A stretch of DNA of 64,000 nt from Thinopyrum elongatum (GCA_011799875.1 CM022303.1:296806362-296870361), one strand, 5' to 3'; shown: positions 1 to 9,828, counted from the first letter of the stretch. Numbers and translations are program-made. Notes: generated by a model from the sequence alone, not told the origin.

Positions 1-307
1 CGCCTGCGCTTGCCTCCTTAGCACCAAAGGGGAAACTGCCTCTTCTACGCCCGCTGGCGCCCGCCTGGCCTTGGTCATCATGGCTTGCGTCATCGCAACC
101 TCATGAGGTTGGGTACCTGCATAGAAATCTCCGCTCCTCAGGAGGCAGCCTGGGGAGGCCGCTCCCTCGGGAGGTCTTGGCGTCGTCCCCCTCGCGAGGG
201 TCTAGTCTTGATAGCCTTGTAGACAAGCCATACCAGGCCGTTGATGGAGCCACGCCATGGGCCACAGGCAGGCAAGTCTGGGTACCCTGGTTCCCAGAAC
301 ACCGACA
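1..307 (-). repeat. 3' LTR (partial) of the Tat-type Gypsy element
   Basis: This stretch repeats 7683-8006 almost base for base, with one 17-18 base gap near 200 (the second cctcgcgagg-type segment is missing here). It ends in ccgaca at 302-307, the reverse complement of the LTR start TGTCGG. The remainder of the LTR lies left of the window. Confidence 0.9.
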
Positions 308-323
308 GTAGCCCCCGGGCCCA
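308..323 (-). other. Polypurine tract of the Tat-type element
   Basis: On the minus strand this reads as a G-rich run (GGGCCCGGGGGCTAC) ending exactly at the LTR start TGTCGG. This is the expected site for plus-strand DNA priming. Confidence 0.75.
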
Positions 324-537
324 AGGCACGCTCGGACTTGGCTTCGCGGGCCAGGGCGAAGCGTCGCGGGCCCCAATCGTCTGCGGGCCAGGCCGATGCA
401 TGGCGCTTGATGGGACGTGGGCGCCTCCGCTTCCCCACGTCACCTCGGCAACTGCCCGACTTGACAACTGCCTGGCGCATGCAGCGGGGCCATCATGGCT
501 TGGAATGTGAGAGGCCACCGGTTAGACTTCCTCCGGC

Positions 538-544
538 TATAAAT
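538..544 (+). promoter_or_regulatory. Putative TATA box of the antisense ORF
   Basis: TATAAAT lies about 94 bases upstream of the ATG at 638, followed by a CT-rich leader. The strand is opposite to gag-pol, so this would drive an antisense transcript independent of the LTR promoter. The spacing suits a plant core promoter, but nothing shows that it is active. Confidence 0.5.
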
Positions 545-637
545 GAGGGAAGGGGGCGGAGCCCCCAACCCATCTTCATCTTCTTGCTGCTTGTTCCTTC
601 TTCTTCTCCGCCGCGCCGCCATCTCCCCAAAGCACCC

Positions 638-1471
638 ATGGCGCCAGTGAGGAGGTTCTCGGTCGCCGAGAAGGGAAAGGCCCCCAAGGAGGGACTAGGC
701 TCGCCACCGCCCAAGAGGGGCCGCGGCCGTCCCCGCAAGTATGCCGCGACGCCGGCAGTTGCTCCCCGGGGGCGCGGGCGCACCCCCTCGAAGGTCGGTG
801 CCGCTTCTGGTGGTCTTGGGAGGATTCCCTCCTGCGCCGGAAGCTGCCGCGGCTATGGCGGTATTGGCCAAGGGAGGAAGCACTCGGCGGCCGTCCGGCC
901 ACCGCGCCCAAGATCCCACTCGGTCGATGCGTCCTCGGAGCTCATGGTGTGGGCGGAGAGGCCGGCAGGCACCTGGTTCTAGCTCCCGCCCTTCTTCGCG
1001 GGTGCGGTGCCGGCCGAAGGGCCTGGCGGCCTCTGGCTGCAGGCTGACGGTTGCTGCAGCAAGACCTCATGGGTGGAGGTTGAGGTCACCCCTGCCGGCA
1101 ATGTGTTCCTGAACCATGGGTGGCAGTTGTTCGCCCGCGTGCGCGGCCTGCAGGGGAAATGTACCCTCCACTTCAGGCATGACGGAGCGGCGACCCTCTA
1201 TGTCAGGATCTTCGGGGAAGACGGCAGGTGCCTGGGGTGTTGCCCGGAGGGTGACGATGACGACGATGACGCCCAACCCTCCGACGACGACGATCGGAGG
1301 GGTGGAGGCATCGTCGGTAGTGAACTCGCCCTTGGCGATGGCCGCGACGCGTCCAGCGGCGGTGGCTCTTCTTCCGGGAAGAGCACGAGCGATGATGACT
1401 ACAATGAGCCGCCACGCCGCCGGGCCCGGACCGAGGAGGGCGACGAGCCACCCCGCATTGCGCTCCAGTGA
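638..1471 (+). pseudogene. Antisense extra ORF: AT-hook plus B3-like DNA-binding protein, one in-frame stop
   Basis: A 277-codon frame runs from ATG 638 to TGA 1469-1471, opposite in sense to gag-pol, between the integrase end and the 3' LTR. The only break is TAG at 980-982 (codon 115); the frame is the same on both sides. Codons 22-33 hold an AT-hook (KRGRGRPRK). Codons about 105-197 look like a plant B3 fold: LPPFF just after the stop, a LWL strand, a W..V.V strand, FLNHGWQLF (157-165), a G-K-C-T-L-H-F strand and TLYVRIFGEDG (186-196). An acidic run (DDDDDD) and a Ser/Arg-rich tail follow. A nuclear DNA-binding protein is inferred. Additional ORFs in sense or antisense are known in Tat-lineage retrotransposons; the B3 call is from residue pattern only. 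The TAG may be a recent mutation or a copy-specific defect. Confidence 0.65.
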
Positions 1472-2512
1472 AGTAGGAGGAGGACTCTGACTGAGCGCGG
1501 TCGTCGCTGGAGCTAGGCCTCAGGAACCGCGGTGGTCGTGAGGCCGCTTTTGCTTCTTCTTTTTTTCTTTTTCCCTGCATCAAGAAGTAGAAGGCCTTGC
1601 CAGGGCATGTAATGAACCATGGCACTTGCGCTGTTATATTAACATTTTTATATCGCATCCTGGCATTCGTGTCGCTAGTAATTGATGGGTTCTTGCTGAT
1701 CGCGATTAGGATAACTTAGCTTAGTGCGCTTGGGGTAGACTCCCATGCCGCGAGGGCGTGCTTCTCTGGAGCTTGGATCTTCTGCGTGCCCCTCGTTCCA
1801 GAGAGATCCTACCAGGAGTTTTCCTCTTGAGGATCCGAAGGTTCTCAGGCCTCAGGGGGCACCCAGTAGCCGTGAAGCCGATCTTTAGCGGGCCGTGAAG
1901 ATATGGGACCTCCGGAGGGGTCTCATAGGGTGCCGCGCCCCACGCGAGCCCCTGAGCGAGGGCTGATCGTCGCTGGTACGCCGGGTCGCGATGCCCGGTG
2001 AGGCCAGGAGGTGCGGACTCAGGAGGGCGTGCATGCCCATTGGCTTGTTTTAAGAGCGTCGCACGAGGATTAAGACGCCAAAGGTTAAAGGCTTTGGCGA
2101 GGTGTGTTCGCGCCAAGGCGCACACACCGTGCCTAGCCCCCGCGCGCGAGACGCGCGAGGAAGAGCGACGGACAACTACCGCTCTCCCTAAAACGAGACT
2201 TGAAAGAGCAAGTGCTGTGAGGAGAAAGATTCCCAACCCTTTCAAATAAAGACACAAGAACTTCGATTTTCATTCCAAGAAGTGACAAATCAGCTATAGA
2301 AAGCAAGCAAAAGAACAGCCGCGTCCGGCACCTACACTAGTCTTCTGGTCTTCCCGCCAGCACGGAGCATGGGGCTTCCACTAGGACGTGGGTGGGAGCC
2401 CCCGTGAGGCTCAGGGGCAGCACTCAGGAGACTCCGGGGCGTGTACAGCCCCACTCATTATTACGTGAGAGTGTCACGAGCTAAGACTTGAGAGGCGCAT
2501 GGCGCCCGCCTG
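1472..2512. other. Non-coding spacer between antisense ORF and pol
   Basis: No convincing gene. It holds the likely 3' flank of the antisense ORF (T-rich near 1555-1570, ATG- and A-rich near 1608-1650) and, read on the minus strand, the 3' untranslated region of gag-pol. A 178-codon minus-strand frame at 1721-2257 shows no domain and is treated as chance. Confidence 0.5.
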
Positions 2513-4012
2513 TTACGGGTAGAACTTCCGGAGGTGCTGGATGTTCCAGGCATTCTGGATGGGGACCCCGTCCTGCGTCTCCAGGCGCGCGGCGCCAGGC
2601 CTGGAGACACGGGCGATCCTGAACGGGCCCTCCCACATGGGCGAGAGCTTGTGAAGCCCCTCCCTAGAGAGCACCCGCCTCAGGACAAGGTCACCCACCT
2701 CGAGGGTCCTGGAGCAGATGATGTGGCAGTGATACCGCCGCAGTGCCTGCTGGTACCTCGCGGCACGGAGCGAGGCTTGGCGGCAGCCCTCCTCTCCGAG
2801 CACAAGGTCCATCCCCCGCGAGGCGTCCTGGCGTGCCTCGTCAAACCCCAAGACCCGCGGGGAGCGATGTTTGACCTCGTGAGGGAGGACCGCCTCAGCC
2901 CCGTAGATGAGGAAGAACGGGGTCTCATCGATGGGCTTAGTCGCGGTGGTGCGGATGGGCCACAGCATAGACTGAAGCTCATCGAGCCAACCCCTGCCGC
3001 ATGCCTCGAGTTTCTTCTTGAAGCTCCTCATCTTGAGGCCCCTCAGGACCTCCACGTTGGCGCATTCAGCTTGGCCGTTACTCCGTGGGTGCGCCACTGA
3101 AGCGTAGCATATCTGCGTTCCAAGGTTAGCACAATATGTTTTGAAGAGATTGCTTGTGAACTGAGAGCCATTGTCAGTGATGATACAGTTGGGGACCCCG
3201 AAGCGGCTCACGGGGCCCTTGATGAACTTGACGGCCGAGCCAGCTGGGATGGTGCGCACGGGCTCCACCTCCGCCCACTTGGTGAATTTGTCGATGGTGA
3301 CGTAGAGGTAGCGGTAGCCCCCGGCTGCTCAGGGAAACGGGCCCAGGATATCCAGCCCCCAGACCGTGAATGGCCATGAGAGCGGGATGGTCTGCAGGCC
3401 CTGAGCGGGCTGGTGGATCTGTTTGGCGTGGAATTGACAGGCCTCGCAGGATCGCACCAGCTCGGTGGCGTCGTTGAGCGCTGTGGGCCAGTAGAACCCG
3501 CTGCAGAAAGCCTTGCCCACAAGGGTGCACGACGAAGAATGGTGTCTGCAATCCCCGCTGTGGATGTCAGCCAGCAACTCGCGCCCTTGCTCCTTGGAGA
3601 TGCACCGCAGCGGGGCGTCATTTGGGCACCTTCGGTAGAGCTTGCCGTCCTGCAAGCAGTAAGCAGTGGCCTGACGGGCCACGCGTTCTACATCTTCCTC
3701 CTTCTCTGGCAGGGTGCCTCTGAGTAGGTACGCCTTGAACTCTTCGGTCTTGCACCCTCCTGAGGTTTGAGCGCCAGGGCCAGGCGGGCTCCTGAGGTCG
3801 GACCGCAGGCCGGGGCGCCTATGGAGGGGGCCAGGGGCGGCTCCTCCGGAAGCAGCGCAGGGCCTGTAGTGGGGGAGGGGGGCTGCCGATGGCTTGAAGA
3901 GTCGTTCCTCAAAGACGCCAGGCTTCTTGGGCTCGCGTCGGGACGCCCTCTTGGCGATGTTGTCTGCCTCTTTATTCATGCCACGCGGGACGTGCTGCAA
4001 TTCCAAACCCAA
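2513..4012 (-). pseudogene. Integrase region of Tat-type pol
   Basis: This is the C-terminal part of pol, inserting element cDNA into the host genome. In order on the minus strand: end of RNase H (NKEADNIAK near 3970), an H2C2 zinc-binding domain around 3600-3430 (…SCEACQFHAKQIH), then the catalytic core with D in WGLDILGPF, D in TDNGSQF and E in NGQAE. The C-terminal part ends WNIQHLRKFYP and a TAA at 2513-2515. No chromodomain follows. A TGA at 3329-3331 interrupts the core between the first Asp and the TKWAEVEP segment. The frame is shifted relative to the RT part, so the polyprotein cannot be made whole from this copy. Confidence 0.85.
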
Positions 4013-4015
4013 GAA

Positions 4016-4944
4016 TCATTTTTCAATTTTGCGTACCTCTTCTAGGTATGCCTCCATGTGCTCGTCCTTAGGCTTGTATTCCTTGTTGCAGAAATTGACG
4101 AGGAGCTGAGAATCGCCCTTGATGGTGAGACACTTGACCCCCAGGGCCGCCGCGGCCCTGAGGCCAGTGATCAGGCCCTCGTATTCCGTGATGTTGTTGG
4201 CGACCTTCTCGCCATGCTGGAAGCACAGCTGCACGGCGTAGTACAGCTTGTCTTGGGTCGGCGAGATGAGTACAGCTCCAGCCCCGCGCCCTGCCGCGCA
4301 AATGCGCTATCGAAGTACATGACCCAGCCATCGGGCACCTCATCTCCGGGCGCGAGGGACCGATCCTCACCCATTCCCCGGTCAGGGGCATCCGTCCATT
4401 CCGCCACGAAGTCAGCGAGGGATGCGCCCTTGATGACCCTGTTGGTGCTGAACTCTAGTTGGAACGCTTGTAGCTCGATGTTCCACTCAGCAACCCTCCC
4501 CGCGGCATTAGGGCTATGGAGCACCTTCTCCAGGGGGTACGCGGAGATGACCTTGATGGGATGGCCTTGGAAATAGTGTCATAGTTTCCTGGAGGCCACG
4601 AGGAGCACGAGCAGGAGCTTCTGTGGCATGGGGTAGCGTGCGCGTGCGTCACGTAACACTGTACTGATGAAGTACACAGGATTCTTGACGTTGGAAGATG
4701 TGTCGGCGATGTCCAGCCCTGCTTGAGGCGAGAGGGCCTCGGGAGCCTTGCCGTCCGATGAGGTAGTCGAGGCCTCAGGAGCGCCATCCTGAGGTGGCAA
4801 CGGCGTGGCCGCGCGTGGGGTGCTGCGCCGCGCACCCGCCCCTGCGCGCTCTTCCCGGATCGCCACGAGCGCTGCGCTAGCAGAGTGGGGTGTGGCGACC
4901 AGGTAAAGTACCAGGGGCTCAAGAGGACGAGGTGCCACCATCAC
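4016..4944 (-). pseudogene. RNase H region of Tat-type pol, frameshifted
   Basis: Downstream of RT. The segment before the RNase H (4579-4944) encodes a variable linker. 4171-4524 carries the RNase H start (FVAEWTDA, then WVMYFDSAF, with the catalytic Asp in YFDSA). The second half (EYEGLITGLRAAAALGV, GDSQLLVNF) is in another frame (4016-4234), placing a frameshift near 4235-4290. Stops at 4579-4581 and 4016-4018 add to the damage. The plant Gypsy RNase H degrades the RNA strand of the RNA:DNA hybrid during reverse transcription; this copy is inactive. Confidence 0.8.
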
Positions 4945-4974
4945 TGGTGGGCTGGTGAGATACCTCTTGAGGTC

Positions 4975-5994
4975 TTAGAAGGCTGCCTCGGCCTCCGGAG
5001 TCCATTCAAAGGCTCCCTTCTTTTTCATCAGCTTGAAGAACGGGAGGGCGCGCTCACCGAGCTTGGAGATGAAATGCCCCAACGAAGTTACATAGCCTGC
5101 GAGCATCTGCATCTCCTTGAGGGTCTGCGGCGGGCTAATCCTTTTTATTGCCTTGATCTTCTCCGGGTTAGCCTCGATCCCTCTGTGCGACACCAGGAAA
5201 CCCAACAGCTTGCCGGACGGGACACCGAACATGCATTTCTCCGGGTTGAGCCGCAGGTTTACCTTGCGCAGGTTGGCGAATGTTTCTTCCAGATCTTCAA
5301 CAAGGGTCCTTGCTTCCCGCGACTTAACCACTATGTCATCGACATACGCCTTGGCGTTCCTCCCGAGCTGCAGGCCTAGGGCGATGTGCATCAATCGCTG
5401 GAAGGTCGTGCCGGCATTCCGCAGCCCAAAGGGCATGCAGGTGTAGCAGTACACTCTGCACGGGGAAAGGAAGGTCGTCTTCTTGACGTCCTGCACCGCC
5501 ATCTTGATCTGGTGGTAGCCCGAAAAGGCATCCAGGAAGCACAGTAAGTCGCACTCGGCGGTGGAGTCAACGATCTGGTCGATGCGTGGAAGAGGGAAAG
5601 GGTCCTGAGGGCAAGCTTTGTTGAGGCTCGTGAAGTCGATGCACATGCGCTCCCTTCCGCCCTTCTTGGGGACAATGACCGAGTTGGCCAGCCAATCCGG
5701 GTGCCGCACCTCCCGGATGACGCCGGCTTCTTGCAGCTTGCGGACCTCCTGGACGATGAATGATTGTTTCTCCGGGGCTTGCCGCCGCGCCTTCTGCTTC
5801 ACCGGGCGCGCACCGGGGCACACCATCAGATGATGTTCGATCACTTCTCGCGGGACGCCGACCAAGTCCGTCGCCTCCCATGCAAACACATCCTTGTTCG
5901 CATGGAGGAAATCGACCAGTGCCTCTTCCTGATCTGGGAGGAGGCCAGCGCCTATGGTGAAGGTGGGGCCTGAGCCCCCGTTGTCGATTGGCAC
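4975..5994 (-). pseudogene. Reverse transcriptase of Tat-type Gypsy element
   Basis: A clean 339-codon frame. RT motifs are in order: ARPVKQKARR, IREVRHPDWLANSVIVPKK, MCIDFTSLNKACP, LCFLDAFSGYHQI, MPFGLRNAGTTFQRLM and the catalytic YVDDIVVKS, followed by the thumb (LNPEKCMFGV, GKLLGFLVSHRGIEANPEKI). It copies element RNA into cDNA in the virus-like particle. It is continuous in frame with the protease block upstream except for the TAG at 5995-5997, and a TAA at 4975-4977 ends it before the RNase H. The domain itself looks intact; the stops make this copy defective. Confidence 0.9.
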
Positions 5995-6591
5995 CTACTT
6001 CGTCTCAGCCCGATCTTGAGAGAACAATTGCTTCTTTTTTGCGGGCGCAGCTGCTGGGATCTCTGGAGTGTCCCCAACACCCGGTTGTGCGGTTGTCGCG
6101 GCCTTGAAAGTGAGCTTGAGGGCCAGGAGTGCACCCTTGGTGTCCCCCGCCATGGTGATGATGCCACTACTCCCTGGCATCTTGACAACGTTGTAGCCGG
6201 GGTGCGTCGTTGCCATGAACTTGGCAAGGGCCGGATACCCAAGGATGGCGTTGTACGGGAGGCCGATGCGGGCGACGTCGAAGTCGATGAGCTCGGTGCG
6301 GTAGTTGTAGCATGTGCCGAAGGTGACGGGGAGGCGGATCTGCCCTAGGGGAGCGGTGGAGCCGTCGACCACCCCCGAGAAGGGCCTGGTGGGGGTGAGC
6401 TGGTCGTAGGGCACTTGAAGCAGATCGAAGGCTTCCATGGAGAGGACGTTGAGGCCAGCACCGCCGTCGATGAGGGTCCTGTTAACCGCGACGTTACTGA
6501 TGGTGGGCATGCACAACATCGGGAGGGCGCCGACGCCTGCCGTGGTCTTGGGGTGATCCCTGGAGTCGAAGGTGATGGCGGTCTCAGGCAC
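5995..6591 (-). pseudogene. Aspartic protease region of Tat-type pol
   Basis: About 198 codons between gag and RT, in the RT frame. Retropepsin-like features: TLIDGGAGLNVLS with D-G-G in place of the usual D-S/T-G, then IGLPYNAILGYPALAKF, the typical second hydrophobic hairpin and the ILGYP motif of plant Gypsy proteases. It would cut the Gag-Pol polyprotein. The block ends with a TAG (5995-5997) in place of an open connection to RT. Confidence 0.8.
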
Positions 6592-6612
6592 AACGCGGCT
6601 CGGAGGAGCCTC

Positions 6613-7080
6613 CTACCGCGGCCGAGCAGCCCCGGCCCGACGAAGAAGCTGCTTGATGTGGCGGCCTGAGGCCGGTGCCTGCGACCCGCCGAGGATGGCC
6701 GCAACCGCATGGGGCACCGGGGCCGCGAAACGCGCGATGAGCAGGCCGCACAACCCCTTCCAGGAAGCCACCGAAGACTCCGGCAGGCTGAGCAACCAGG
6801 AGCGCGGCACGCCCGTGAGGGCCATAGGGAGCCAGTTTGCCATGACCTTGTCATCACCACCCGCCGCCCAGATGGCATGCGTGTATGCCTGGAGGAACTC
6901 CGCGGGGTCCACCGCACCATCGTACTGCGGGGGCAACGCCGGCCTGAACTTCGGCGGCCACCGCACCTGCCGCAGGGCGGGGGAAAATGCCCGGATGCCC
7001 ACGACTCCTCCGAATGCGCCCAACAGCCCAGGGGGTGGGGTGGCGCCGGCCATGGGAACCACGCAGTGTGGGCGGAGCAT
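6613..7080 (-). pseudogene. Shortened gag of Tat-type Gypsy element
   Basis: From an ATG at 7080 the frame encodes a Retrotrans_gag-type core (PPQYDGAVDPAEFLQAY, AWAAGGDDKVMANWLPMAL-like helices, WLLSLPESSVASW, LCGLLIARFAAP). It then passes quickly to HIKQLLRR and a stop at 6613-6615. The usual C-terminal third of gag with the CCHC nucleocapsid knuckle is missing, and the protease block starts about 20 bases further on. I infer an internal deletion near 6650-6700. The same frame continues into the protease. Confidence 0.75.
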
Positions 7081-7110
7081 GGCTGCTGAAGAGGCAGAGC
7101 TTCGACACGC

Positions 7111-7129
7111 CCCTACCTGGCACGCCAAA
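7111..7129 (-). other. Primer-binding site of Tat-type element
   Basis: Immediately inside the 5' LTR (which ends CCGACA) the minus strand reads TTTGGCGTGCCAGGTAGGGG. The TGG a base or two after the LTR end is the usual complement of a tRNA CCA tail. I do not identify the tRNA. Confidence 0.6.
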
Positions 7130-8006
7130 TGTCGGATTCAGGGCTCCGCAGACCCAAGCAAGGTTCGAACTCTGGGGCGTGTGTGAAGGACTCAACCTAT
7201 CCAGCCAACCAGCTCGTCGCCCTACGGCCTAGCTCGATGCACACGAACAAGTAAGAAGATGAACACGATAGTTTACCCAGGTTCGGGCCACCTTGCGGTG
7301 TAAGACCCTACTCCTGCTTTGTGGTGGATTGGCCCCACGAGGGGCTGAGGATGAACTAGTACAAGGGATGAACAACCTCGCGAGGTCTATGGGTAAGGGA
7401 ATCAGTCGGCAAGATTCGGATCCCCTCTACGGTTGTGGCTAACCTATACTTATAGTGGGCTCAGTCCTCTTCCCCCAGATCGTAGGCGGGAAGGGATCCC
7501 ACAGTGGCCAATTTGAAAGGGGACAAGTAGTACATCTTATCCTGACGAACGTGGTCTTCGCCTACAAAGCCTCTGGTTGTGACGCAGCAGTGGGCTCGAC
7601 GATGACATCCGTCCAGCTGTCCTGGCGGTCTTGGTCTTGTAGCACTGGAATGGAAACCTTTGCCAATCTCCTTGGGAACCCGCGCCTGCGCTTGCCTCCT
7701 TAGCACCAAAGGGGAAACTGCCTCTTCTGCGCCCGCTGGTGCCCGCCTGGCCTTGGTCATCATGGCTTGCGTCACTGCAACCTCATGAGGTTGGGTACCT
7801 GCATAGAAATCTCCGCTCCTCAGGAGGCAGCCTGGGGAGGCCACTCCCTCGGGAGGTCTTGGCATCGTCCCCCTCGCAAGGCTTGGCCCCTCGCGAGGGT
7901 CTTGTCTTGATAGCCTTGTAGACGGGCCATACCAGGCAATTGATGGAGCCACGCCGTGGGCCGCAGGCAGGCAAGTCTGGGTACCCTGGTTACCAGAACG
8001 CCGACA
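7130..8006 (-). repeat. 5' LTR of Tat-type Gypsy element
   Basis: 877 bp, minus-strand start TGTCGG and end CCGACA. Its right 324 bases match the partial 3' LTR at 1-307. The flanking bases gaact (8007-8011) would be one half of the target duplication. Confidence 0.9.
7447..7454 (-). promoter_or_regulatory. Putative TATA box in the Tat-type 5' LTR
   Basis: Minus strand TATAAGTA within CTATAAGTATAGG, about 560 bases into the LTR. It is the best AT-rich core-promoter candidate for gag-pol transcription. Confidence 0.45.
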
Positions 8007-8095
8007 GAACTTTCTGAAATATTTAACTTGAAAGGATATTAGTTCAATGAGCTATATGTTGTTATGAATTACCAAAACCACCCGGGGATTAGTCG
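8007..8095. other. Short remnant between Gypsy and CACTA elements
   Basis: 89 AT-rich bases holding the presumed target site of the Tat-type element (gaact) and the left flank (tcg) of the CACTA-like element. No gene. Confidence 0.4.
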
Positions 8096-8100
8096 CACTT

Positions 8101-8424
8101 TCAGATGTCCGGTGCTGCGCCCTCCTCCATCTGGGACATAAGCCTACGCCTCATGCGGTGGCCGCCATTGCAGCAGTTGTCCTTGCGTCGTCGAGGTCCC
8201 TCCTCCACCGCCTGCACCATCCGCCACACTCTGCGCTGAGCCAGCAGTATCGCCCGCTTGCGATCCCTGTCCGCTTTTAGGATGACCCTGGCTAACCTGG
8301 CGGCTTGCTCGTACCGTGTTTCCTGCTTCCTCTGGTCGTCGTCGCGAGAGGCGGCGGCATGGCCGTCGATCGCCAAGCCGACCATCGTGCCTTCAGCCTA
8401 GATTCCGCCGTCGCGCGACTCCAT
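8101..8424 (-). pseudogene. ORF inside CACTA-like element, one in-frame stop, function unknown
   Basis: From ATG at 8424 a frame of about 107 codons runs to TGA at 8101-8103, broken once by TAG at 8398-8400; an ATG at 8385 follows the stop. The product is charged and helical, rich in Arg/Lys/Glu (QAARLARVILKADRDRKR, RVWRMVQAVEEGPRRR), ending in EEGAAPDI. I do not recognise a named domain. A TATAAAT at 8521-8527 on the same strand lies about 100 bases upstream. The stop codon is only 5 bases from the transposon terminus. It may be a captured host sequence or an element-specific ORF. Confidence 0.45.
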
Positions 8425-8520
8425 CCCATTGTCAGCCGTTGGGGGTATGCCGGTATGTGTGGGTAACTCGCTAGCAACTGGATCAATAGTGAGTCACCGC
8501 TGGCGGCCATTCCTGTGGTT

Positions 8521-8527
8521 ATTTATA
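8521..8527 (-). promoter_or_regulatory. Putative TATA box upstream of the CACTA ORF
   Basis: Minus strand GGCTATAAATAACC about 97 bases upstream of the ATG at 8424. Confidence 0.4.
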
Positions 8528-8842
8528 GCCAGCAGCTGGCTAGGGGATTTGGGATTTTACAATTCACCCCTCTGGAGCGCGGGAAGCCTTCGATGGAGCG
8601 CGGGAAGACTAAGTGGAGCACATAACCCGACAACCATATGCGGTGTCACGTGTTATCGCACACGTGTTACCATAAGGAAATGGATGTGTAACTTACTAAT
8701 CATCGCACACGAGTACTCGCACACGCATCATGTGCGATACTCCTAGCCATCGCAAGCAACTACTTTTTAGTTTTCAAAGTATTTTATACACACAGAATTA
8801 CACACGAATTAACTCTAGTAACCGTCTTTGTTATATATTCTC

Positions 8843-9262
8843 ATCGCAAGCAGTTCTTCCGAGTGGGCTGTTTGCCGTGGATCACACATATCTTGTTTAC
8901 ACGGATCATTTGTGTTCTTTTGGCTCATCGCAAACAGTTCATCTATGTGAACTGTATGGCGCATATCACACACATCTTGTTAAGTTGAACCATTTCTGTT
9001 GTGTTCCCTAATAAAAAACAGTTCATCCGAGTGAACCGTATGCCGTATATCGCACACACCCTAATCTGGCTGACCGTTTCTGTTGCATTCCCTAATAGCA
9101 AACAGTTCATCCGAGCGAACTGTATACCGTGTATCTCACACACCTTGATATAGCTGCCCGTTTCTGTTGTTCTGTCTCATCGCAAACAGTTCTTATGGAT
9201 TAACCGTATGCCACGCATCGCACACGTAATTATAATATGAACCGTGTTTGATGTATCCACCA
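8843..9262. repeat. 84-bp subterminal tandem repeat, five units
   Basis: Units begin at 8843, 8927, 9011, 9095 and 9179, and a sixth partial at 9262, so the spacing is 84, 84, 84, 84 and 83. Each unit starts with a variant of atcgcaaacagttc and has (a)tcgcacaca in its second half. Units differ by point changes, so the repeat is old but has not shifted register. Confidence 0.85.
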
Positions 9263-9361
9263 TCGCAAATGTTTTGCATTTTTTTGACGGTTTTTTACAT
9301 CACCATTTGCGATTAATGCATCGCACACAGTTTCGTCGATGGATCTCTGATTGTAGTGTCG

Positions 9362-9768
9362 CGTTAGCAGCATCCTGCAGTAGTGCATACTCAACATTAA
9401 ATATACTCAATGCATAAGAATGACAATAGTGCTCTACAATTGGTGCTTGAATGAGAAGGTGATGACTCAATAATAAAAGTGAAATAACATAAAAGTAAAT
9501 AGATAGGCCCTTCGCAGAGGCAAGCAAGGATTTGCAGATGTGTGAGAGCTCAAAGCTTAAAATAGAGATGGATATAATTTTGGGAGGTATGCCTTTCTTG
9601 TCAATGTTACAACCGAGAGTTTCCAATATCTTCCATGCTAAACACATTATCGGCGGTTCCCAAGCAGAAAGGTAAAGTTTACTCCCCCTTAACTAACAAA
9701 CACAAGCCATGGCTAGCCGAATTCATGGGTGCCCTCCATGCCAACAACTTTTCGGGGGAGTTTGTTTC

Positions 9769-9828
<60 letters not shown>

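Larger units (their letters stand above)
1..8006 (-). mobile_element. Ty3/Gypsy LTR retrotransposon, Tat-type, 3' LTR truncated by window edge
   Basis: The element reads right to left: 5' LTR 7130-8006, primer-binding site next to it, a short gag, protease, RT with YVDD, RNase H and integrase ending at 2513. A roughly 2.2-kb segment with an antisense ORF follows, then a polypurine tract and the 3' LTR (1-307, cut). LTR ends are TGTCGG and CCGACA. The bases after the right LTR are gaact, the expected 5-bp target duplication, but its left partner lies outside the window. The long region after pol, an extra ORF and the absence of a chromodomain after integrase fit the Tat lineage. I do not assign a family name. 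The coding region has several stops and at least one frameshift, so this copy is not autonomous. Confidence 0.9.
8096..9358. mobile_element. Small CACTA-like DNA transposon
   Basis: The right end reads CACTACAATCAGAGATCC on the minus strand, a CACTA-type terminus. The left end starts CACTTTCAGATGTCC on the plus strand, similar but with changes at bases 5-7. Both ends are flanked by tcg (8093-8095 and 9359-9361), matching the 3-bp target duplication of CACTA elements. The right half is filled with an 84-bp tandem repeat rich in atcgca/acaca, as expected for subterminal binding sites. No transposase is present, so it would be mobilised in trans. The right end is firmer than the left. Confidence 0.6.

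Noticed and set aside
257..637. Upstream extension of the antisense B3-like frame
   Set aside because: The frame is open, but it runs through the LTR end, polypurine tract and TATA box. ATG 638 after the CT-rich leader is the sensible start.
1721..2257. 178-codon minus-strand frame downstream of pol
   Set aside because: No domain, no start context, Arg/Ala-rich by base composition; more likely 3' untranslated sequence.
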